Part shown: piece by piece, positions 4,906 through 9,893 of the stretch | How positions within the stretch are numbered: position 1 is the stretch's first letter | Layout: each line of letters opens with the position of its first letter | NCBI RefSeq assembly: GCF_900104795.1 | Contig: NZ_FNTG01000006.1 | Span: forward strand, 1-9,893 | Length of the DNA: 9,893 nucleotides | Direction of reading: 5' to 3' | From: Burkholderia sp. WP9 | GTDB lineage: Bacteria; Pseudomonadota; Gammaproteobacteria; Burkholderiales; Burkholderiaceae | The notes under the pieces: generated by a model | What the model was told of the DNA's origin: nothing | Seen by the model: the letters and a program-made list of their open reading frames with translations, nothing else | The model's database searches: none | Translations under genes and position numbers: made by a program

Positions 4906-5874
4906 ATGAGCAACATTCAAACCTTCACGTTCGGCGATGCAGTGCCGGTAATGGACCGCGCCGAGATTCTCGACTACGTTGAAACCTGGGCGGCCGGAAA
5001 ATGGTTCGAGCCGCCGGTGTCGTGGGCAGGCCTGGCGAAATCGTTTCGAGCTGGTGTTCATCATGGATCGGCGATCTACTTCAAGCGCAACGTGCTCGCG
5101 TCGACATTCATTCCGCACAGGCTGCTATCGCAAGAGGAGTTTGGAAAGCTGGCGCTTGATTACCTGGTGTTCGGCAATGGCTATCTTGAGGGGCAAAAAA
5201 GCCGCCTCGGCGATCGTCAGCCGCTCAAGCGTGCGCCGGCGAAGTACGTGCGCCGCTCGACAGACCTGCAGCGTTTCTTCCAAGTCAGCGGATGGGACAT
5301 TGAGCACGAATTCGAGCCGGACTCGATCGTTCATCTGATGGAGCCGGACATTAACCAGGAGGTGTATGGACTGCCTGAATATCTCGGCGCGCTCAATAGC
5401 GCCTGGCTCAATGAGTCTGCAACGCTCTTTCGCCGGAAGTACTACGAGAACGGCTCGCACGCCGGGTTCATCATGTACATGACCGACGCCGTGAACAGTC
5501 AAACCGATATCGACGCCATGCGCGAAGCGTTGAGGCGAAGCAAGGGGCCGGGTAATTTCCGCAACATGTTCGTGTACGCGCCGAACGGAAAGAAAGACGG
5601 CATCCAGCTCATACCCATGTCTGAGGTCACGGCCAAAGACGAGTTTTTCAACATCAAGAATGTTTCTCGTGATGACCTTCTCGCCGCACATCGCATCCCG
5701 CCGCAGCTCATGGGCATCGTGCCGAGCAATACCGGGGGCTTTGGTGCGGCCGATAAGGCTGCCGAAGTGTTTGGCGTGAATGAAATCGGGTCGCTTCAAC
5801 GTCGCTTCGAGCGCATCAACGAAGCGCTCGGCGATGAGGTCGTGAGATTCACCCCGTATTCCGTGATCGCGTGA
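4906..5874 (+). CDS. Q: Phage portal protein, P2 gpQ family
   Basis: A 322-aa portal protein. In P2-like phages twelve copies form the ring at one capsid vertex through which terminase pumps DNA. Recognisable family features in order: N-terminal FTFGDAVPVMDR, VHHGSAIYFKRNVLAS (residues about 50-66), LDYLVFGNGYLE, EPDINQEVYGLPEYLGALNSAWLNESATLFRRKYYENGSHAGFI, KGPGNFRNMF, and near the C-terminus FFNIKNVSRDDLLAAHRIPPQLMGIVP. It appears complete and undisrupted, slightly shorter than the 340-350 aa usual in Burkholderia phages. The start at 4906 has no strong ribosome site. The terminase gene expected upstream in P2 is missing, replaced by the alpA region. Ogr follows after 12 bp, as in some Burkholderia P2-like phages. 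Confidence 0.93.
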   Translation: MSNIQTFTFGDAVPVMDRAEILDYVETWAAGKWFEPPVSWAGLAKSFRAGVHHGSAIYFKRNVLASTFIPHRLLSQEEFGKLALDYLVFGNGYLEGQKSRLGDRQPLKRAPAKYVRRSTDLQRFFQVSGWDIEHEFEPDSIVHLMEPDINQEVYGLPEYLGALNSAWLNESATLFRRKYYENGSHAGFIMYMTDAVNSQTDIDAMREALRRSKGPGNFRNMFVYAPNGKKDGIQLIPMSEVTAKDEFFNIKNVSRDDLLAAHRIPPQLMGIVPSNTGGFGAADKAAEVFGVNEIGSLQRRFERINEALGDEVVRFTPYSVIA

Positions 5875-5886
5875 GCTGGAGCCATT

Positions 5887-6153
5887 ATGACAAGCCCGAA
5901 GTCGTTGAGACTCAAATTTGCGTGCCCACACTGCCTATCCCGCACGGTTGCGGATGGAGGCCTTGAAGTATCACCATTGCGGATCGAAATTCGTTACGCC
6001 TGTACCGATTTCGAGTGTGGGCACACCTTCACCGCGACGTTAGAGGCTGTTCGAACGTTGATACCGAGCAACAAGCCAAACCCCGATATTCACTTGCCTG
6101 TGTCGGGTTTCGTGGCGAAGGGAAAGAGAGGCGCGAAGGCTGTCACGGCATGA
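5887..6153 (+). CDS. ogr: Ogr/Delta-type zinc-finger late-gene activator
   Basis: An 88-aa protein with the Ogr/Delta zinc finger: Cys13-x2-Cys16, then Cys39-x4-Cys44 followed by GHTF. Ogr (P2) and Delta (P4) activate phage late promoters by contacting RNA polymerase. GGAG five bases before the ATG gives a good start, and the gene follows the portal stop by only 12 bp, so the two are co-transcribed. The C-terminal part is basic and its last 64 bases overlap the 3' end of the convergent resolvase gene. Retention of this activator without any capsid or tail operon in cis is odd; it could act on its own promoter upstream of the portal or on a helper phage. Confidence 0.88.
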   Translation: MTSPKSLRLKFACPHCLSRTVADGGLEVSPLRIEIRYACTDFECGHTFTATLEAVRTLIPSNKPNPDIHLPVSGFVAKGKRGAKAVTA

Positions 6154-6794
6154 GGTGGATGCCGGATTGATAGCTCGGCGGCCTCTTTTTTCTCGGCGCG
6201 CTTGAGCGTGTTGTAAAGCGTGGTTTTGCTGACGCCGTATCGCTTCGCAATGCGCATCGCAGACATATCGGCGCTTTGCATCAGCACGCGTATTTCGGCG
6301 ATCGCGACATCGTCGAGGGCAGGGGGCCGGCCGCCGTTGCGACCGCGTGCGCGGGCCGCTTTCAGGCCCGCAAGCGTGTTCTCGCTTATCACGTCACGCT
6401 GATATTGCGCCATCGCCGCCATGAACCCGAAAAACATGCGGCCTTGCGCGGTGCTCGTGTCGATCTTCTCTGACAGGCTTTCGAACGCGACACCGCGCGC
6501 GGCCAGCTCGTCGACGATACGCACCAGGTCGACGAGCGATCGGCCGAGGCGATCGAGCCGCCAAACGATCAGCGTGTCACCCTTGCGCAAAGCCCGCATC
6601 AGGTGCGCCAGCTCGGGCCGGCCGGTTGCCGATTTCCCGCTCGCCTTTTCTTCATAGACTTGCACGCAGCCCGCACGCGCGAGCGCGTCGCGTTGCAGCT
6701 CGAGGTTTTGATCGACCGTCGACACGCGCGCATAACCGATGCGCATGCCGCCGGTGACGATATCGAGCGTGCCCTTGTCGGATGAATCGCGCAT
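6090..6794 (-). CDS. Serine resolvase/invertase (Tn3 resolvase-Pin family)
   Basis: A serine recombinase of up to 234 aa. The catalytic domain begins MRIGYARVSTVDQ, with the nucleophilic Ser at residue 25 (9 if the internal ATG at 6746 is used). It contains the conserved DRLGRS and the E-helix region FGFMAAMAQYQRDVI, then GRNGGRPPALDD and a Hin-type helix-turn-helix (AMRIAKRYGVSKTTLYNTL). I kept ATG 6794 because GGGGAAACC precedes it, while 6746 has no ribosome site; most relatives start at the latter. The likely role here is multimer resolution, or inversion or cassette exchange. The last 25 or so residues, beyond the usual end, overlap ogr and may be an extension created when the two gene blocks were joined. 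No target site was identified. Confidence 0.92.
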   Translation of the reverse strand: MRDSSDKGTLDIVTGGMRIGYARVSTVDQNLELQRDALARAGCVQVYEEKASGKSATGRPELAHLMRALRKGDTLIVWRLDRLGRSLVDLVRIVDELAARGVAFESLSEKIDTSTAQGRMFFGFMAAMAQYQRDVISENTLAGLKAARARGRNGGRPPALDDVAIAEIRVLMQSADMSAMRIAKRYGVSKTTLYNTLKRAEKKEAAELSIRHPPHAVTAFAPLFPFATKPDTGK

Positions 6795-6881
6795 GGTTTC
6801 CCCGTCGAGTAAATAAACCGCGTTGCAGACGTTTTATTTGCGTTGATAACTTTACTGAGTTTCTTTACACAGCAGACGAAG

Positions 6882-6901
6882 AAAAAGGGCGTCAAGCGCC
6901 C
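6882..6901 (-). terminator. Rho-independent terminator after rep
   Basis: On the minus strand GGGCG (6901-6897), loop CTTGA and CGCCC (6891-6887) are followed by five T (6886-6882). It lies 37 bp past the rep stop codon and separates rep from the resolvase gene, which therefore needs its own promoter in 6795-6880. Confidence 0.8.
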
Positions 6902-6916
6902 CTCTTGCCAGCCGTA

Positions 6917-6936
6917 CAGAAAACGTTCGTTTTCTG
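6917..6936. repeat. 20-bp near-perfect palindrome at the end of rep
   Basis: CAGAAAACG (6917-6925) and CGTTTTCTG (6928-6936) form a 9-2-9 palindrome immediately beyond the rep stop codon. It may be a second termination hairpin, a protein-binding operator, or a recombination half-site pair for the adjacent resolvase. Confidence 0.6.
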
Positions 6937-6937
6937 G

Positions 6938-7522
6938 TCAGGCTTTGTGCGAGTCGAGATCTAAACGCTGCTGGCCCTGCGCTTCAAGCGCGCTCGACTT
7001 GCGGCGATACTCGCGCACGAACAAAACGCGGTTTCCTTTGAAGAAAAGCGCCGGGTTGATCCAGTAGACGGACGGCGTTTTGGGGGACAGGAAGCCGAGC
7101 GCCAGCAGCTCTTTCAGGCCGCGTCGAAAGGTTTTCTCGCTCATGTCGATTGAGTGGCCGGATAAGCCTTCATCAAACCACTTGAGGTAGACGGTATCGG
7201 CAAATCCGCCACTCATGGGCGCGTCCTGATAAACGCCTAGAACGGCCTGAAATACCTTCTGGCCAGTTTTAGTTAGGTCATAAGACGCGGCAATGCCAGC
7301 TGCGAATACCTTCACAAACTCAGCATCGTCTTTTTCCTCCAGCGTGCGGATCACGCTCGCACCCTGGATGACTCCAGCCGCATCTACCAGGTCCGTCTTT
7401 AAGCCGGTGCTGACGTAGCGGCGCTTTACTGGCACGTCGCGCACTTCGACAAGTGGATTGATATCGGGCGAATATTCGAGATAGCGCAAATTCGGTGCTT
7501 CGATCTTCCTGTCGTCGGCCAT
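6938..7522 (-). CDS. rep: Plasmid replication initiator, winged-helix (RepL-like)
   Basis: A 194-aa protein with an N-terminal extension and a helical/winged-helix region at about residues 75-170: LTKTGQKVFQAVLGVY, then SEKTFRRGLKELLALGFLSPK (recognition region), and the wing YWINPALFFKGNRVLFVREYR. The NPALFFKGNR motif is typical of RepL-like and other small plasmid initiators. The basic, Gln-rich C-terminus is probably disordered. The role is supported by context: 21-bp iterons lie 65 bp upstream, with DnaA-box-like sites further on, and no other replication gene exists in the circle. The ATG at 7522 has only a weak ribosome site, consistent with low-level expression. The exact replication family is not certain. 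Confidence 0.78.
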   Translation of the reverse strand: MADDRKIEAPNLRYLEYSPDINPLVEVRDVPVKRRYVSTGLKTDLVDAAGVIQGASVIRTLEEKDDAEFVKVFAAGIAASYDLTKTGQKVFQAVLGVYQDAPMSGGFADTVYLKWFDEGLSGHSIDMSEKTFRRGLKELLALGFLSPKTPSVYWINPALFFKGNRVLFVREYRRKSSALEAQGQQRLDLDSHKA

Positions 7523-7569
7523 TTTTAAGTGTTCCAGTGTCCATCCAGAGACACATCGTGACGCGCAAC

Positions 7570-7648
7570 GGACAAAAAATCAACGATTTTTGTCCAATGA
7601 GTTCCATTTTTTGTCCGTCGAGGTCCAAATTCTGTCCGTCGAGCATCG
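7570..7648. repeat. oriV: Rep iterons with inverted repeat (putative origin of replication)
   Basis: TGTCC recurs at 7591, 7612 and 7633, exactly 21 bp apart, as the core of three 21-bp units; the first two units match at 16 of 21 positions and the last two share TGTCCGTCGAG. An inverted copy, GGACAAAAA (7570-7578), faces the first unit (TTTTTGTCC, 7587-7595). Tandem sites at two-turn spacing just upstream of the initiator gene are typical of iteron origins, where Rep binds for initiation and represses itself through the inverted pair. Confidence 0.75.
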
Positions 7649-7807
7649 GTGCGACAAGCCTTTGCGGCCTTTGCTTCTCTCTCTTGCTTTATACGGCCGT
7701 GGGAGGCCTTTCGATGGCAGTTTCTCTTAGCACGATCGGTGTTTTCGCTTTTCTATCTCAACAAGGCAAGCGAAGCGCGTCAGGGCGGAGCCAAAGGCCG
7801 CAAGGGT

Positions 7808-7867
7808 TCCCTGTGGGTAACGTGGTGCAACTCGGTCTTTCGAGTTGTGCCGCGTTATCCATAGGGA
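7808..7867 (+). ncRNA. Long structured hairpin, probable + strand RNA element
   Basis: Bases 7808-7834 pair with 7841-7867 around a six-base loop (GTCTTT). All 27 pairs form if the + strand is the RNA: 22 are Watson-Crick and five are G-U (7827/7848, 7826/7849, 7823/7852, 7817/7858, 7813/7862). On the minus strand those five would be A-C mismatches, so the structure is a + strand RNA, if selected. It lies upstream of rep and divergent from it, so a counter-transcript or an origin-associated RNA or primer is possible. No promoter or T run was found. Confidence 0.5.
7812..7863. promoter_or_regulatory. Two DnaA-box-like 9-mers
   Basis: TTATCCATA (7855-7863, + strand) and TTACCCACA (7820-7812, - strand) each differ by one base from the DnaA box TTATCCACA. 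They occupy facing positions in the arms of a long hairpin, about 170-290 bp from the iterons. The hairpin symmetry means the two sites are not independent evidence. Confidence 0.45.
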
Positions 7868-8440
7868 TGCGGGTGAACCACTGGCATTCGAACAACCGGC
7901 CGGCCGCGCGAATCCGCGGCGGCCGGTAGAAAACCACCCTTCCGCGCTTACGCGCTCCCTCCCGTGAGGGTCACAAGTGCGCGCGTCGCGCGTCACTTGA
8001 CGATCAAACCATATCCAGACCAACGAACCGCGCCACGGCGCGGGCGGTCATTACACGTGATTGCTATCGGTGCCGGTCGGCGCGGCAAGCCGCCCCGACA
8101 ACGGCCGACTAAATCACGCTCGCGCCGTCGCTGCGCGCCGACCCGACCGCTCAAGTCGGCGCGTCCCGCGCACCTCGTTTGATGCGATCGCGATGCAGGC
8201 GCCCAACGGTTTAGCAGCAACAGGGGTCGCTCGCGCCCTGCCCTTCCAATACCCCCCTAACCGGTCGATTCCAGGCCCTGCAACGGGCCGCCACGGGGTC
8301 GGCAGGGCACGGCTACCCCTGAGAGGCCGGCCGGCTAGGCGGCCGTTTTACGAACGATCGTCGTTCGAAGTTCGCAGTCACCCCTCCGCGCCTGCCGGCT
8401 TCTTGGGTCTCTCGTTTTGATGCAGTCAGCGCCTAGGCCG
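7868..8440. other. GC-rich non-coding region with several hairpins
   Basis: No convincing gene. It holds a strong hairpin with ACCGGCC.. (7895-7908) pairing to 7915-7927 with one bulged base; a small stem CCCTC/GAGGG (7957-7970); a hairpin at 7974-7997 (AAGTGCGCGCG against CGCGCGTCACTT, one bulge); and a 7-3-7 palindrome CGAACGA/TCGTTCG (8351-8367). The density of inverted repeats next to the iterons suggests origin or regulatory DNA. Confidence 0.5.
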
Positions 8441-8710
8441 CTAAACGCCATACAGCACGGGCTTTGCGGCGATTTCGAGGCGGCCGATTTGATGCGAACC
8501 GATGCGCGCCGAGGGCAAATCGAGGCCGTCGCGAGAGCAGGCGAATTCGATAGCGTCGAAAAGCGGAATATAGGCGTTTCCGGGAGGGCGGGTTTTCCGT
8601 TGCAAGTGTGGGGTAGAGATTCGGGAAGGGGCGCGGCCGGCGTCGCATGTTGACGAGCTGCACAGGGCGCGTTTTGGAGGCTCACGGCGGGGGTACACGG
8701 AGAACACACC
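8441..8710. other. Region without a convincing gene
   Basis: A minus-strand frame ending at 8441 has good GC third-position bias and a plausible C-terminal half (NAYIPLFDAIEFACSRDGLDL...EIAAKPVLYGV), but only an unsupported GTG start at 8707. It may be a remnant of a gene. Nothing else stands out. Confidence 0.3.
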
Positions 8711-9006
8711 GGGGATTAGGGGATTGAGGGGATTTGATACGTAAGTGATTGATTTTTAAGATATTGCAATCCCCCAACCATCCCCAAAACAGCCCCAAAA
8801 GGTTGGGGAAAGTTGGGGATGAAAAAATAGGCAGGGGAAAAATCCGGGGAAACCGGGGGTGTTTATGGGGATGCGCGCATTTTCTCTTTCTGTGCTTATT
8901 CTTCTTTCTTTTCAATGATTTAAAAGAGAGAGAGGTATAGGGGCGAGAAACCGGCGTTGGGGAAAAAACTGGCAAATTTGGGGAAAAACGGGGGGCGCTT
9001 GGGGAT
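8711..9006. repeat. G-run repeat / AT-rich region (possible unwinding or protein-binding region)
   Basis: GGGGATT occurs at 8711, 8719 and 8728; TTGGGGA recurs at about 8803, 8812, 8956, 8979 and 8999, and CAGGGGA, CCGGGGA and ATGGGGA lie between them. Most runs are on the + strand, but 8769-8797 carries C runs, and CCCCAACC (8772-8779) inverts GGTTGGGG (8801-8808). The four G runs at 8834-8870, with loops of 8, 5 and 7 bases, could fold into a G-quadruplex. The intervening DNA is unusually AT-rich (8732-8768, 8877-8936) for this replicon. No gene is credible here. Confidence 0.6.
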
Positions 9007-9027
9007 GTATTCTCTACAATAATCAAT

Positions 9028-9355
9028 GACTTAGCGAGATAGAAGGGCGAAATCCCCCTGTTTTTTGCGCTGCGTGGTGGTCCGGCGGGCCGAAAAAGGG
9101 GCCGCGCCGGTCGGCCGTCGCTTCTTGCCGGCCGTCAGCCTGGTGCTCGATCGCCGGATTTTGGCGGCCGTCGACGAGTCACATGCGGCCGGATCGAGGC
9201 TGCCAGTGCCAGCGGCCAGCGAGCGCGCGCACGTCGACGGGCTGCACGAGGTGCATATCGCACGGCATCGGCCGGCGGTGACGGTGCGCCGCTCGGCGCG
9301 CGTGTCTGCCCTTCCCTTTCCTGTCCGGTGCCGCCGGCGGCCGGTTAGGATTCTT
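9028..9355. other. Unassigned GC-rich region before the par operators
   Basis: Frames are open on both strands but none has a supported start. On the minus strand one frame keeps a high GC third-position share from about 9360 to 9028 (including MPCDMHLVQPVDVRALAGRWHW and, after an in-frame TGA at 9179-9181, LVDGRQNPAIEHQADGRQEA). It may be a gene broken by that stop; the evidence is weak. Confidence 0.3.
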
Positions 9356-9411
9356 GGTGTCGTGATACCACGATACCAAGACACCAAAGCATCAAAAGAT
9401 TGTGGCATCAT
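9356..9411 (+). promoter_or_regulatory. Distal 8-bp repeat array upstream of parA (putative parS/operator)
   Basis: In one unbroken 8-bp register the units GGTGTCGT (9356), GATACCAC (9364), GATACCAA (9372), GACACCAA (9380), AGCATCAA (9388) and GGCATCAT (9404) can be read; one intervening unit (9396) is degenerate. An inverted repeat, TTGGTGTC (9354-9361) with GACACCAA (9380-9387), brackets the first part. The array lies about 45 bp before the parA-proximal operator and is a candidate centromere. Confidence 0.65.
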
Positions 9412-9445
9412 CCGCCAGACGCGCAGCTGCAAAGGCTTTGCGCGG

Positions 9446-9893
9446 ATTGCGCTTTGATACTTTGATACCTTGATACCAAGGGGAAGGCATGAAGAACCGG
9501 CGAATGCGGACAATATCAGTGTTCAGTCAGAAGGGCGGTAGCGGTAAGTCGACGATCGGAATTCACGTCAGCGTCGAGGCGTCGAAATCGCAAAAGACGG
9601 CACTGATTGATGCAGACGGGCAGGGCACGGGGCAGGCGTGGGCGAGCGGCCGAGCGAAAGACGAGCCGGCAGTCGTCGCCGGCGCGCCGTCGAACATTCG
9701 CGACTTGCTCGCGTCGGCCGAGGCGGAAGGTTACGAGCTGGCGATCGTCGATTGCCCGCCACACATCAACGCAGGTGCGTCCGAGCTGGTGAGCGTCGCC
9801 GATCTCGTCGTCGTGCCGGTGCAGCCCACTTTCCCCGATATGGCGGCGCTGAATCGGGCCTTGTCGGTCATTTCGGCCGCCGGCCGGCCGTTC
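9446..9893. repeat. Terminal redundancy, second copy
   Basis: Exact repeat of bases 1-448, containing the parA operator (9456-9479) and the first part of parA (from 9489, cut by the window end). It should not be counted as a second, truncated parA gene. Confidence 0.95.

Noticed and set aside
4389..5068. A shared 13-bp string (GTGTTCATCATGG, then TCG after one mismatch) just past alpA (about 4389) and inside the portal gene (about 5052), a possible deletion or recombination scar.
   Set aside because: A 13-bp match is expected about once by chance in 10 kb, and the flanks do not align.
7540..7660. CRISPR-like spacing of TGTCC repeats.
   Set aside because: Units are contiguous 21-bp repeats without spacers and no cas gene is present; iterons explain them.
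8682..9026. A 114-codon minus-strand frame across the G-run region.
   Set aside because: It is Pro/Ser/Lys low-complexity sequence created by the C-run repeats and has no credible start.
9031..9513. Long open frames on both strands (160 codons minus; 130 codons plus at 9065-9457) before parA.
   Set aside because: Both run through the par operators, are rich in Arg/Ser/Thr, and have no ribosome sites.

Overview
The window is one complete small circular replicon read slightly past its own start. Bases 1-448 recur exactly at 9446-9893, which implies a circle of 9,445 bp (or, less likely, a molecule with direct terminal repeats). High GC, strong GC bias at third codon positions, and phage genes of the type found in Burkholderia P2-like phages suggest Burkholderia or a close relative. 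The gene set is a mosaic of plasmid maintenance genes and remnants or modules of a P2-like phage. It recalls the plasmid-prophage lifestyle described for Burkholderia phage KS14 (recalled, not searched). No integrase, terminase, capsid, scaffold, tail or lysis gene is present, so it is either a defective phage-plasmid, a plasmid derived from one, or a phage satellite.

Layout. 9356-1366 (across the join): partition cassette. It has a small Walker ParA, an overlapping ribbon-helix-helix (RHH) ParB-type partner and a 74-aa protein, ending in a strong terminator. The cassette is flanked and interrupted by arrays of an 8-bp motif (GATACCAA-like) in exact 8-bp register, probably operator and centromere. 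1411-1590: an origin of transfer strongly resembling that of IncP plasmid RK2 (inverted repeat plus nick region), followed by helically phased T-tracts. No relaxase is encoded, so transfer would need a helper plasmid. 1599-1997: a 132-aa unknown protein on the minus strand. 2267-2466: a possible leader peptide and a 47-aa single-pass membrane protein. 4680-2595 (minus strand): a phage-type accessory operon, with an AlpA-family regulator, a C4/CI-type antisense RNA with its own sigma70 promoter and terminator, then four small unknown genes. 4805-6153: an apparent Ogr-dependent late promoter driving a full-length P2-type portal protein and an Ogr/Delta zinc-finger activator. 6090-6794 (minus): serine resolvase. 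6938-7522 (minus): winged-helix replication initiator with 21-bp iterons upstream. 7523-9355: about 1.8 kb with no convincing gene, holding iterons, DnaA-box-like sites, a 27-bp RNA-type hairpin, GC-rich hairpins and a G-run/AT-rich segment.

How it may work. Rep plus the iteron region would drive replication, ParA/RHH and the 8-bp arrays segregation, and the resolvase multimer resolution. The oriT would let an IncP-like conjugative plasmid mobilise the circle. AlpA and the C4-like RNA would control the minus-strand phage operon. The retained activator, its own target promoter and the portal form a closed late-gene circuit without the rest of the virion genes. This is the most unusual aspect of the element: it may exploit a P2-like helper phage, or it may simply be decaying. 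Sequence alone does not decide between these.
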